DNA of 64,000 nucleotides, from positions 2,244,120 through 2,308,119 of the forward strand of contig NC_015589.1 in NCBI RefSeq assembly GCF_000215085.1. The letters are read 5' to 3'. The position numbers were made by a program, and so were the translations under genes. This document shows positions 16,700 through 25,182 of this stretch, piece by piece. The DNA comes from Desulforamulus ruminis DSM 2154. GTDB taxonomy: Bacteria > Bacillota > Desulfotomaculia > Desulfotomaculales > Desulfotomaculaceae. Within the stretch, counting starts at the first letter, position 1, and every line of letters starts with the position of its first letter. The notes beneath the pieces are model-generated. The model saw nothing but the letters and a program-made list of their open reading frames with translations, was not told the DNA's origin and made no database searches.

Positions 16700-18559
16700 A
16701 TGAAAAACTGGTGGGTGGATGAGGAAAAGCGGGCCATTCTTTTTACGGTGATTTCCGGGCTTTCCCTTATCGTAAGCTTTTTTCAGCTTTGGAGCCTCCC
16801 CTTTGATGCCGCCTGGGTGGCTATTGTTTTGTGCGGATTACCTATTATCAAAGGGGCTGTGGAAGGTTTGGTGACCGAATTTGATATTAAAGCCGATGTA
16901 CTGGTATCCCTGGCCTTGATTGCCTCGGTGATTATCGGTGAAATCTTTGCCGCGGGCGAAGTGGCCTTTATTATGACCATTGGCGCGCTGCTGGAGGAAC
17001 GGACGGTGGCCAAGGCCAGGGCGGGCATTGAAAGGCTGGTGCACCTCACGCCCCGCACCGCCAGATTGGTGCGGGATGGAGCGGAAACAATTGTCCCCGC
17101 CGAACAGGTACAGGTGGGCGATATCCTGCGGGTGCTGGCCGGAGAGACCATTGCGGTGGATGGGGTAATTATCAGCGGACAAACCTCCATTAATCAAGCG
17201 GTCATGACCGGTGAATCTTTGCCGGTGGATAAGGGCGTGGGTGACGAAGTCTCCAGCGGCACCGTCAATCAATTTGGCACCTTTGAGATGAAGGCAACCA
17301 AGGTTGGCGAGGACAGTTCCCTGCAAAGAATGATTCGTCTGGTGGAATCCGCCGACGCCAACAAGGCCAAAATTGTGGGTCTGGCCGACCGATGGGCCAC
17401 TTGGATTGTTGTGATTGCTTTGCTGGCAGCCCTGGGTACATGGTTTATCACCGATGAAATTATCCGTTCGGTCACCATTCTGGTTGTCTTTTGTCCCTGC
17501 GCGCTGGTGCTGGCAACGCCCACCGCCATCATGGCCGGTATTGGCAACGTTACCAGGCACGGTGTGCTGGTCCGTGAAGGCGACGCCCTGGAACGGCTGG
17601 CCAAGGTAAGCAAAATTGCTTTTGACAAAACCGGTACCCTGACCTACGGCAAGCCGGTGGTTGTGGCGGTGGAAAGCTTTCAGGAAGAGGTTTCTCCGTC
17701 AGCACTGCTGTCCCTCACCGCTTCCGCCGAGCAGCGGTCCGAGCATCCCCTGGGAAAAGCCATTGTGGTCCACGCCAGGACGATACCGGAAATACATAGG
17801 CACGAGCCAAAGGATTTCATACTGCTGGCCGGCCGGGGGGTTCAGGCGGAAATTGACGGCAAAGTTCTGTTGGCAGGAAATCCGGAATTGCTGGCAGACC
17901 ATAAGATTCCTCTGCCCCAGGCCATGATGGACAAGGCAGCCCGTTATCAAGCGGACGGTTTTACCATGATTTACGTGGCCCTAGTAGACAAGGCCGTCGG
18001 TTTTATCGCCCTTTCCGACACCCTGCGCCCGGACGCCGTCCATATGGTAAAAAGCATTCAGGCCATTGGTATTGAACCCATCCTGCTTACCGGGGACCAC
18101 CCTCAGTCTGCTTTCCATATTGCCAAGACGGTGGGGATTAAGAATGTGCACGCTGAATGTCTGCCGGAGGATAAGATGTCCGCCATTGATCACTACCAAA
18201 ACCAAAACCAGATGGTCTGCATGGTGGGTGACGGTATCAATGACGCGCCGGCGCTTAAAAAAGCCTCTGTGGGAATTGCCATGGGCGGCATTGGCAGCGA
18301 CATTGCCGTGGACGCAGCGGACATCGCCCTGGTGGGGGATGATATAAAAGCCATTCCCCATTTGCTGCGCCTGGCCAAAAAGACCATGAAAACCATTCAC
18401 ATTAACTTAGCCCTTTCCCTGCTGCTGAACTTTGCAGCCATTCTTTTGGCCATGACCGGTATTTTGAATCCGGTTTTGGGAGCCCTTGTGCATAATGTCG
18501 GCTCTGTGGGGGTGATTATCAATTCTGCTTTATTATTGAATTGGAGGCAAAGAGAATGA
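16700..18559 (+). CDS. P1B-type heavy-metal-translocating ATPase
   Basis: A 619-residue metal-exporting ATPase without any N-terminal HMA domain. Visible are the membrane site FCPCALVLATP, the phosphorylation loop DKTGTLTYG, SEHPLGKA and [13 protein letters not shown]. The last helix reads HNVGSVGVIINSALLL, unlike the copper-type (MSSxxVxxNAL) or CadA-type (DTGA) ends, so the metal is uncertain; its CsoR-type regulator argues for copper or another soft metal. ATG 16700 is nine bases after GGAGGAG. The stop overlaps the next start by four bases (ATGA). Confidence 0.88.
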   Translation: MKNWWVDEEKRAILFTVISGLSLIVSFFQLWSLPFDAAWVAIVLCGLPIIKGAVEGLVTEFDIKADVLVSLALIASVIIGEIFAAGEVAFIMTIGALLEERTVAKARAGIERLVHLTPRTARLVRDGAETIVPAEQVQVGDILRVLAGETIAVDGVIISGQTSINQAVMTGESLPVDKGVGDEVSSGTVNQFGTFEMKATKVGEDSSLQRMIRLVESADANKAKIVGLADRWATWIVVIALLAALGTWFITDEIIRSVTILVVFCPCALVLATPTAIMAGIGNVTRHGVLVREGDALERLAKVSKIAFDKTGTLTYGKPVVVAVESFQEEVSPSALLSLTASAEQRSEHPLGKAIVVHARTIPEIHRHEPKDFILLAGRGVQAEIDGKVLLAGNPELLADHKIPLPQAMMDKAARYQADGFTMIYVALVDKAVGFIALSDTLRPDAVHMVKSIQAIGIEPILLTGDHPQSAFHIAKTVGIKNVHAECLPEDKMSAIDHYQNQNQMVCMVGDGINDAPALKKASVGIAMGGIGSDIAVDAADIALVGDDIKAIPHLLRLAKKTMKTIHINLALSLLLNFAAILLAMTGILNPVLGALVHNVGSVGVIINSALLLNWRQRE

Positions 18560-18738
18560 AAGAGATTTTTTTAATGATTGTGCAAATTGGCGTCGTTCTT
18601 TTGGGTATCGGGTTGATCGGCGCAGGGGCTTTTTATTTGGCCAAGGAAAAAAACGATCCGGCTGCCAAAAAAATTTATGGCACAACCATCGGTATCGGAA
18701 TCATTACACTGGTATTCGCGGCTGTCAAACTGTTCTAA
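18556..18738 (+). CDS. Small two-helix membrane protein coupled to the metal ATPase
   Basis: A 60-residue protein with two transmembrane helices (about 6-26 and 42-60) joined by a charged KEKNDPAAKK loop. Its ATG overlaps the ATPase stop codon (ATGA) and has GGAGG eight bases upstream within the ATPase gene, so translation is coupled. It may be an accessory or stabilising subunit of the transporter; no family recognised. Confidence 0.75.
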   Translation: MKEIFLMIVQIGVVLLGIGLIGAGAFYLAKEKNDPAAKKIYGTTIGIGIITLVFAAVKLF

Positions 18739-18807
18739 AGGGTTTAAAAATCTCAGGGTTTTTAACAGGGTTGTATCAAAATATTTTTTTAATAAAGTCT
18801 TATTGCC

Positions 18808-18853
18808 GAAAAAAACTCCCAAAGCCCATATGAAGGGTTTTGGGAAGTTTTTA
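18808..18853. terminator. Bidirectional terminator
   Basis: AAAACTCCCAAA and TTTGGGAAGTTTTT arms with an inner GCCC/GGGT extension. It ends the metal ATPase unit and the convergent kinase operon. Confidence 0.8.
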
Positions 18854-18864
18854 TTTAAGGCGGC

Positions 18865-20289
18865 TTATTCCTTTGGACTGATCTTATTCTCCGGCAGATG
18901 CTGGTTTAAGGTTATGGTTACCCTGGTTCCCCAACCCGGTTTGCTCTGTATCTCCAGTTCCCCCCGGTGAAGCTTAATAATCTCCTCAACAATGGCTAAC
19001 CCCAGGCCGCTGCCCGGTCGGTTCATGCGGGCCTTGTAAAATTTCTCCGTTACTCTTGGCAGGTCTTCCTCTTCCATGCCCTCGCCATTATCCTCCACCG
19101 TGATTCTGACAGCCTCTCCTGTCTGTAGGCTGTAAACAGCCACCCTCCCCCCGGCCGGGGTAAATTTGATGCCATTGTGAACGAGGTTGATAAAAACCTG
19201 CTTCAGCCGGTTATAGTCGCCGGTAATTTCCATGGGAGCCGTCTGCAAATCCAGTTGAATATTTTTTTCTCCGGCCTGAATGGTAAACTGCCGGACCACC
19301 TCCTGCAGCAACCGGTCCAGCGGGACTTTTCCCTGGTGCAGTTGTATCCTTCCTGTATGGAGTCCGGAAAAATCAAGCAATTCCTCCACCAGATCAATCA
19401 TTCGGTCTGTCTCCCGGGAGATAATGGTTAACCCCTCCCGGGTCTCTTGTTTATCCTCCAAACTTCCTTCCAGCACCGTCTCCGCCCAGCCTTTAATGGA
19501 GGTGAGAGGAGTACGGAGTTCGTGGGATATGGAGGAAATAAATTCGTTTTTCACCCGGTCACTTTTTACAATTTCTTCAGACATATAATTCAGCGTATCT
19601 GCCAGTTGGCCAATCTCGTCGTCCCGCTGCTTTACCGCTTTTACGTCAAAGTTTCCCCCGGCCATCCGCCCGGCCACCGCGGTGATATCCTGAATGGGAT
19701 GGATGATCCCCCGGGCCAGCCAGAGGCTTAAAAACATGGAAAGCAGAATCACCAATAAACCCAGCGTCAAAGCGGCGGAGGTAATTTTTATAACCGTTTT
19801 GTCCGTATCTTCCAGCGAGGCCACATAGCGCAGCACTCCTACCACATCATTCTGCCAGTTCTGCAGCGGAGTGGAAACCGCCAGAATCCTTTCATCGGAA
19901 CCTTCTTCCCGTCCCCGCCAAATTCCGGTGCTCCCCTTCACCGCCTGCTGGAAATCCGGTGTGGACACCTTCTGCCGGGTGACCAAGCCGTTATGAACGG
20001 CGATCAAATTTCCTTTCCAATCCATGATCTCTACCCTGGCCGTTTCGTCCCGGGGGATATTCTCCAACACATAGCGAGCCTTATCCTTTATCAGCAGGCC
20101 GCTGGAATCATCCGGTAGGTAGCGGTTGTAAAAACTCACCGCCACCCCGGCACGATTTAACAGCATTTGCTCGGTGCTGCCGTAATAATATTGCCGGACC
20201 GCCAGGATAAAAAATCCCTCCAGCAAAGTTACGATCAAAATGATTATCAGAAGGGTCTGCCAGACCAACCGCTTTTTAATACTTTGCAA
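18865..20289 (-). CDS. Membrane sensor histidine kinase, PhoR/ResE-like
   Basis: A 474-residue kinase: membrane helix at about 10-32, an extracellular sensor region of ~130 residues, a second helix near 168-190, a HAMP domain, HisKA (SSISHELRTPLTSIKG) and an HATPase domain (VNLVHNGIKFTP, DNGEGM, GSGLGLAIV). TTG 20289 is six bases after GGGAGGGG and one base after the response-regulator stop, so earlier in-frame starts are unlikely. It is the third gene of a lipoprotein-regulator-kinase operon. Confidence 0.92.
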   Translation of the reverse strand: MQSIKKRLVWQTLLIIILIVTLLEGFFILAVRQYYYGSTEQMLLNRAGVAVSFYNRYLPDDSSGLLIKDKARYVLENIPRDETARVEIMDWKGNLIAVHNGLVTRQKVSTPDFQQAVKGSTGIWRGREEGSDERILAVSTPLQNWQNDVVGVLRYVASLEDTDKTVIKITSAALTLGLLVILLSMFLSLWLARGIIHPIQDITAVAGRMAGGNFDVKAVKQRDDEIGQLADTLNYMSEEIVKSDRVKNEFISSISHELRTPLTSIKGWAETVLEGSLEDKQETREGLTIISRETDRMIDLVEELLDFSGLHTGRIQLHQGKVPLDRLLQEVVRQFTIQAGEKNIQLDLQTAPMEITGDYNRLKQVFINLVHNGIKFTPAGGRVAVYSLQTGEAVRITVEDNGEGMEEEDLPRVTEKFYKARMNRPGSGLGLAIVEEIIKLHRGELEIQSKPGWGTRVTITLNQHLPENKISPKE

Positions 20290-20290
20290 G

Positions 20291-20995
20291 TCAATCCCCT
20301 CCCAGCCAGCGGTAGCCATACCCCCAGATGCTCTGGATGTATTTGGGGTCTTCCGGTTTGTCCTCAATCTTCTGCCGGATTCTCCGTATATTCACATCCA
20401 CGGTCTTTAAATCGCCGATATAATTTTTGCCCCAGACGGAATTTAATACGTCATCCCTGCTTAAAGCAACTTTGGGATTTTCCATAAACAGTTTGATAAT
20501 GGCAAATTCCCTGGGAGTCAGTTCAATCTCCCTGGAATCTTTATAAAATTTCCTTTGGTCCGGTCGCATGATGAAAGGCCCTGAGGTGAATGAAGCTTCC
20601 TGCCGGCTCCCTAACTCCACCGTCGGCCTTTCCAGGCGCCGCAGCAGGGACTCAATTCTTGCCAGAAGTTCCTTGGGGCTGAAGGGCTTTACCACATAAT
20701 CATCCGCTCCCAGTTGCAGCCCCTGTACTTTGTCCTGTTCCTGGCCTTTGGCCGTGAGCATGACCATCCCCATTGCCGGGAATCTTTCCCTTAAGGCCCG
20801 GCAAACCGCAAAGCCGTCCATCCCCGGCAGCATCACGTCCAAAATGGCCACGGCAATGTCTTGTTGCTGTTCCATCACTGCCAAGGCCTCTTCACCGCTG
20901 GCCGCTTCCACCGGATCATAGCCCTGCCGTCTTAAATTCACTGCAATAAAACTCCGGATGGCGGACTCGTCTTCTACTACCAGAATTTTGGTCAT
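20291..20995 (-). CDS. OmpR/PhoB-family response regulator
   Basis: A 234-residue regulator. The receiver domain has the acidic pair near residues 8-9 (VVEDES), phospho-accepting D52 or so in AILDVMLPG, T in MLTAK and K in VVKPFSP. The C-terminal winged helix has LTPREFAIIKLFMENP and SIWGYGYRW. Cognate partner of the kinase that follows. Its ATG overlaps the upstream lipoprotein stop (ATGA). Confidence 0.95.
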   Translation of the reverse strand: MTKILVVEDESAIRSFIAVNLRRQGYDPVEAASGEEALAVMEQQQDIAVAILDVMLPGMDGFAVCRALRERFPAMGMVMLTAKGQEQDKVQGLQLGADDYVVKPFSPKELLARIESLLRRLERPTVELGSRQEASFTSGPFIMRPDQRKFYKDSREIELTPREFAIIKLFMENPKVALSRDDVLNSVWGKNYIGDLKTVDVNIRRIRQKIEDKPEDPKYIQSIWGYGYRWLGGD

Positions 20996-22359
20996 GACTG
21001 CATCTCCAGCAGATTGGCCATATCGATGGTTTTAAAGCAATCCTTCACCTCTTCTTCCGTTAACAGCATCCCTTTGTATTCCTGCAGTTCATCTCCCGCC
21101 AGATTGGGGCTATCCGAAGGAAAAACGGCGAATAAAACATTCCGGTTGTTTTCTCCCAGCTTCACATAAAGCCGCTTGGAAGGAAGTTCCCCGGAAGCTT
21201 GGTTCCTATCCTTGGGCTGATAAGAAATAGACAGTAGCGGCACCCTGGATTTCTTATCCCGGCCGATATAATAAAAATCCACCGCTTTTACCCCCTCATC
21301 ATCCGATCTTCTTTCAATGGTATATTTTCCAATCCACTTCCGGGGAATCACAAAGCTGTACTCTTCGCCATAGTCTGAGTAATCCTCCCGCACCGCTAAG
21401 AGGCCCTTTTGGCCATCCCACCGATACCAGACATTAATCCATGGCTTGGCCACCATGGGCAGATCTTCCGCACCCAGCGGCTCTTTTTGCATGCCAATTT
21501 CCACAATACCGTCCTGATCTACATCTTTACTAGGCAGCGGGTAGGCTTTGAAGGTCAGTCCATTGCCATCCGCCAGTTCATTAAACCGTTCCGTCCACTG
21601 TCCGTCTTGATAAATCAGCAGTAGGGTATAGGCGGAATGAGCTCCCACCCCCAGGTCGCAGAAGATTCCCGGCTGATTTTTATCGGCCCGGCCGATCAAA
21701 ACCTGTTCCGGATAGCCGTCATATTCCCTTTGCAGCGTTTCAACCAATTTTTGCTCCCGGAGACTGTAAAGGGTTAATTGGGATGTGGGGAATTCCGCTT
21801 CGCTTTTGGCTAATACGGCTAATTGCACCTGCCCGTCCCCCTTTACATCTCCCACTGAGAAACTGGCATAGGGGATGCGATTCACCTCTTGATATGTTTG
21901 GCCCGCCATCCGATATACCGTTAAATCATTATTCTGCTCCCAGTTACTGAGCCTGCCAATCAAAAGTTCGGGTATTTTGTCGTCATTGAAATCCTGCCAA
22001 ACAACATAACCCAGATCACTGCCCTCACCGTTTAAACGATCTCTCAGTTCCCACTTTCCTTCCTTCATTGCCAATATCAGCAGGCCGACTTCCCCTTCCT
22101 TTTTGTAAAAAACAGCCGTTTCCTGGGTACCGTTCCCGTCTACATCCACCTCCAGGAAAGAGCCGGTCTTGGCAGCAGGCCCCTTGGGCAGGGTCAAGCT
22201 GGCCCCTTCCGGTAAAAACTGCCGGGCTGCCTGCAGTAATTCCTGCTGATTCCTATTCATTTCAGGCGGTTTTACCAGTTCCGGGGGAGTTAAAGGCCGG
22301 CAGCCGGTTAGCAGGATCCCGGCCAGCAAAAGGGCGGCCAGCTTCTTTTTAAATTCCAT
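20992..22359 (-). CDS. Lipoprotein with FG-GAP-like calcium-type repeats
   Basis: A 455-residue secreted lipoprotein: basic N terminus, hydrophobic core and lipobox LLTGC, so anchored outside the membrane. The mature part has Asp-rich loops DVDGNG, DFNDDK and DVDQDG, typical of VCBS/FG-GAP beta-propeller repeats. ATG 22359 follows GAGGAG by seven bases. It is the first gene of an operon with a two-component system; it may act as an accessory sensor, which is inferred from position only. Confidence 0.82.
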   Translation of the reverse strand: MEFKKKLAALLLAGILLTGCRPLTPPELVKPPEMNRNQQELLQAARQFLPEGASLTLPKGPAAKTGSFLEVDVDGNGTQETAVFYKKEGEVGLLILAMKEGKWELRDRLNGEGSDLGYVVWQDFNDDKIPELLIGRLSNWEQNNDLTVYRMAGQTYQEVNRIPYASFSVGDVKGDGQVQLAVLAKSEAEFPTSQLTLYSLREQKLVETLQREYDGYPEQVLIGRADKNQPGIFCDLGVGAHSAYTLLLIYQDGQWTERFNELADGNGLTFKAYPLPSKDVDQDGIVEIGMQKEPLGAEDLPMVAKPWINVWYRWDGQKGLLAVREDYSDYGEEYSFVIPRKWIGKYTIERRSDDEGVKAVDFYYIGRDKKSRVPLLSISYQPKDRNQASGELPSKRLYVKLGENNRNVLFAVFPSDSPNLAGDELQEYKGMLLTEEEVKDCFKTIDMANLLEMQS

Positions 22360-22547
22360 AAAGTCACTCCTCATCTTATCTGCAATAGACCTCTGATCTT
22401 ATTTTAAAGCCCTATGGAATAAAAATCGTTACAAAGTCGTTACAAATAGGGCTGCGGTTGCTCTTGTCTATCATAATAAACTTTTAGGCTGCTTGACAAA
22501 TCCTTTACTGCTGTGAAATAATCTTATAAAATATATATTTTTGTTTT

Positions 22548-22632
22548 CTAGGGTTCCGCGATAAAATTATCGGACTGGTCCAAGAGAAAACACACAGCCT
22601 AGCTGTGACACGGAGGGACAAAAGCCCGGGAG
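22548..22632 (+). ncRNA. Guanidine-I (ykkC) riboswitch
   Basis: All conserved blocks of the ykkC aptamer are readable in order: CTAGGGTTCCG, GGACTGGTCC, AAGAGAAAACACAC, ACGGAGGGACAAAAGCCCGG and GAG. It sits before two SMR transporter genes, the standard guanidinium-export target, and its 3' end overlaps a terminator, so guanidine should switch on read-through. TTGACA at 22493-22498 is a likely -35. The rest of 22360-22547 is AT-rich. Confidence 0.95.
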
Positions 22633-22669
22633 ATATCAGTGATGATATCCCCGGGCTTATTTATTTTTT
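22622..22669 (+). terminator. Riboswitch-controlled terminator
   Basis: AAGCCCGGG-GATATC and GATATC-CCCGGGCTT form a long perfect stem followed by ATTTATTTTTT. The 5' arm uses the last conserved bases of the guanidine aptamer, so ligand binding and termination exclude each other. Confidence 0.92.
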
Positions 22670-22687
22670 AATAAGGAGGAAGTAGAC

Positions 22688-23032
22688 ATGACTTTCCAGT
22701 GGTTAAAAGTGTTCATTGGAGCATTTTTTGAAGTGTTTTGGGTTATAGGGCTCAAACACGCCGATAATCTCTGGACCTGGCTGGGTACCGCCATGGCTGT
22801 CTCACTCAGCTTTTATTTCATGATTATGGCGGGCCGAAAATTACCGGTAGGTACGGTATATGCCGTCTTCGTGGGCCTGGGAACAGCCGGAACGGTTCTT
22901 AGCGAAATTCTTTTCTTTGGTGAGCCCTTTAACTGGATCAAACTGTCCTTGATCCTTTTATTGCTGGCGGGGGTTATTGGATTGAAGCTTGTAACCGGGG
23001 AAAAAGAAAGCAGCCTGCAGGGAGGTGCTTAA
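22688..23032 (+). CDS. SMR-family guanidinium exporter subunit
   Basis: A 114-residue small multidrug resistance protein with four transmembrane helices. The essential membrane glutamate is in helix 1 ([15 protein letters not shown]15), with the Gdx/SugE-like E-V-x-W signature. It is the first of two tandem SMR genes under a guanidine-I riboswitch, like the paired ykkC/ykkD (gdnCD) of Bacillus, which act as a heterodimer that exchanges guanidinium for protons. AAGGAGG precedes the ATG. Confidence 0.9.
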   Translation: MTFQWLKVFIGAFFEVFWVIGLKHADNLWTWLGTAMAVSLSFYFMIMAGRKLPVGTVYAVFVGLGTAGTVLSEILFFGEPFNWIKLSLILLLLAGVIGLKLVTGEKESSLQGGA

Positions 23033-23034
23033 AA

Positions 23035-23349
23035 ATGTCCTGGTTTTATTTGCTTTTGGCAGGTATTTTTGAAATGTGCGGTGTGGCTATGATCAATAAA
23101 TTGCATCGGGATGGCAATTGGCAGGCAGTTGTTTTATTGCTCTCGGGTTTTGGTGCAAGCTTCTTATTCCTGACCTTGGCCATGAAAACCCTGCCCATGG
23201 GTATCGCTTACGCTGTCTGGACGGGTCTCGGTGCCGCCGGCGGAGCTATCCTTGGTATGATATTCTACGGTGAGTCAAAGGATCGATCCAGAATCTTTTT
23301 TATCTCGGTGATTCTTGGCGCCGTTATGGGTTTAAAGCTGGTTTCATAA
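23035..23349 (+). CDS. SMR-family guanidinium exporter subunit, partner
   Basis: A 104-residue four-helix SMR protein with the key glutamate in LLAGIFEMCGVAMIN (about E13) and the family's PMGIAYAVWTGLGAAGG helix 3 segment. It starts two bases after the first subunit's stop, with GGAGG inside the preceding gene's end. Likely heterodimer partner of that protein. Confidence 0.9.
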   Translation: MSWFYLLLAGIFEMCGVAMINKLHRDGNWQAVVLLLSGFGASFLFLTLAMKTLPMGIAYAVWTGLGAAGGAILGMIFYGESKDRSRIFFISVILGAVMGLKLVS

Positions 23350-23393
23350 TCTATTTACACCTTAAACACAGGGGTTGAAACTAGGCACAAATA

Positions 23394-23436
23394 TCAAGCG
23401 CAGTCTGACAATCCAGACTGCGCTTTAGCTCTTTAT
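23394..23436. terminator. Terminator after the SMR genes
   Basis: A perfect stem AAGCGCAGTCTG/CAGACTGCGCTT with a six-base loop, followed by a T-rich tail (TTTAGCTCTTT). Confidence 0.85.
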
Positions 23437-23467
23437 TTTCTTGCGGGTTTAGCTGAGGTTTTTGGTT

Positions 23468-24706
23468 TTAAGTGTTCTGAACGGGCCTTTTTTCCAAAAT
23501 TAACGCCGGGCTAATCAGGTGATGCAGGTGAGCCAGTCTGGCGTCGATTTTGAAATGTTTAATAATATCGTTGAGCTGGTCCCAGCAGTTGTGGCAGGGA
23601 CAGGCCACCAGTTTACAGCCGGTGGCTACGATCTGATCGGCTTTTAACTTTCCTTTGCTCATGCGGTAGGGCTGGATGTCCTTGCCCATGGCCAGCAATC
23701 CTCCCCCGCCCCCGCAGCAGTAATTGGCTCTGCCGTGGGGCGTCATTTCCCTGAATTCCGTTACAACCTTTTTTAACACATAACGCAGGGTCTCTCCCAA
23801 ATCTTCTTTCCGCACCATGTTACAGGGATCGTGCAGGGTAACCGGTTCGGTATTCTTGGAGGGATCTACAAACAACAAGCCTGCATCCAGCCATTCTTTA
23901 TACTTCTCAATAATGCTTTTTACCGGATAAAAGGGATCCTTGGTCCAGACCTTGGGCCCCCACTTCTGAGCCCGGGTGGCATGGCCGCACTCGGTTACCA
24001 CCACTTCTTTTACTTTCAAACGTTTTACTTCTTCCCCGATCCTTTTCATCAAAATGGTGGATTCCTCATCATTGCCGTTAAACAGGCCGTAATGGGTGGC
24101 ATCCCACCACTGGCTGCTGCAGGTCCAGTTGGCCCCTACATACCAAAAGATTTTGGCAATGCTCTGTACGTCCTGAGGATAATATTTAATTTCCCGGGGG
24201 TCCCAGAGAAAAAGAAAATCCGCCCCTTCCTTATCCACCGGAATTTTGGCCGTTGGGTCGTCCACTTCCGCCTGAAGCTCCTCCTCCATCCACTGCAGGG
24301 TATCCAGATAATCCTCCTGGGTCACTTCCATCTGATTACCGGTGTTGATCTGGGCATTGACTACATCCTGCAAAAATCCCGGCGACTGCAGTCCAAAGTT
24401 TCCCCGGAGGGTACGGATCACTGTAGCCACATCCACCCCCATAGGGCATTCCACCGTACAGCGGCCGCACATGGTACAGGTCCAAACCAATGGGTTATTT
24501 AAAGCTTGATCCTTTAATCCTAAGGCAATTTCCCTAAGAATCTTACGCGGGTCCGAATGGTCATGAACTCCGTTATAGGGACACCCCGCGCTGCACATGC
24601 CGCAGGTCAGACAGTTATATAACTCGGGACGTTGCTTGTCTGTACATATCTTTTGCAGGACTTCATTTTTAAACTGCCAGTCCATATCATTTAATAAAAT
24701 AGCCAA
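23468..24706 (-). CDS. HdrD/DsrK-like iron-sulfur protein with CCG domains
   Basis: A 412-residue cytoplasmic redox protein. Two [4Fe-4S] motifs occur near the N terminus (CLTCGMCSAGCP at about 32-43; CTMCGRCTVECP at about 77-88). Two CCG (cysteine-rich) domains follow; the second is complete (DPCNMVRK, YCCGGGGGLL, CPCHNCWDQ), the first is less canonical (NWTCSSQWW, ECGHA). This is the layout of HdrD, DsrK, TmcB and HmcF, which handle thiol/disulfide chemistry at a noncubane cluster. No membrane partner (HdrE/DsrM type) adjoins it. TTG 24706 is eight bases after GGAGG. Confidence 0.82.
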   Translation of the reverse strand: MAILLNDMDWQFKNEVLQKICTDKQRPELYNCLTCGMCSAGCPYNGVHDHSDPRKILREIALGLKDQALNNPLVWTCTMCGRCTVECPMGVDVATVIRTLRGNFGLQSPGFLQDVVNAQINTGNQMEVTQEDYLDTLQWMEEELQAEVDDPTAKIPVDKEGADFLFLWDPREIKYYPQDVQSIAKIFWYVGANWTCSSQWWDATHYGLFNGNDEESTILMKRIGEEVKRLKVKEVVVTECGHATRAQKWGPKVWTKDPFYPVKSIIEKYKEWLDAGLLFVDPSKNTEPVTLHDPCNMVRKEDLGETLRYVLKKVVTEFREMTPHGRANYCCGGGGGLLAMGKDIQPYRMSKGKLKADQIVATGCKLVACPCHNCWDQLNDIIKHFKIDARLAHLHHLISPALILEKRPVQNT

Positions 24707-25182
24707 AAATCACACCTCCAAGTTTTTACTGGTAAAAGTAATTTCCCCCTCAATTAGTTAATTAAGGTATTCCTCAAAACAAGTATAGGCTGTACTTAAA
24801 TTCGTTGTCAATATATATATAAAATAATTTATTTAATATTATTATAATTATTTATTTAATTATATCCTTATTATTTATTTAAATATAAATGTTTTACTTT
24901 TGCTTTATATTTAGCGAATATTTTATCGTCCATGTCCGGTAAAATCCGACTCCCTTGGAGGGTGCGTGAACGGCCTGAAGAAGGGCCAATGCACTCATCC
25001 ATGGCTTTAAATCAATCAATAAATTTATATTAATTATTGACATCCGTTCATAATAGTTATAATATGACATTGAAATAATATCTAATTTCATTTGTATTCA
25101 CAGGCCTGTGGATCCCATGAAAGGCTTTTTTAACTGCCGTCTGTATATAAGACGTCATTTTACGATTAAGGGAGGATGGATC
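24707..25182. other. Long AT-rich intergenic region with nested hairpin
   Basis: Holds promoters for the flanking divergent genes and a very AT-rich tract at 24750-24890. At 24940-24998 there is a GC-richer island in which GGGTGC pairs with GCACTC around an inner GGCC/GGCC hairpin, next to CTCCCTTGGAGGG. A 65-codon minus-strand frame (24894-25091) crosses it, but it lacks a good ribosome site and is not called as a gene. Confidence 0.5.

Noticed and set aside
16838-17560. 240-codon minus-strand frame inside the metal ATPase gene
   Set aside because: Antisense shadow of a clearly identified P-type ATPase; no start signal and low-complexity His/Gly/Asn content.
24894-25091. 65-codon minus-strand frame
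   Set aside because: No ribosome site, AT-rich biased codons at both ends, and it crosses a palindromic island better read as structured DNA or RNA.
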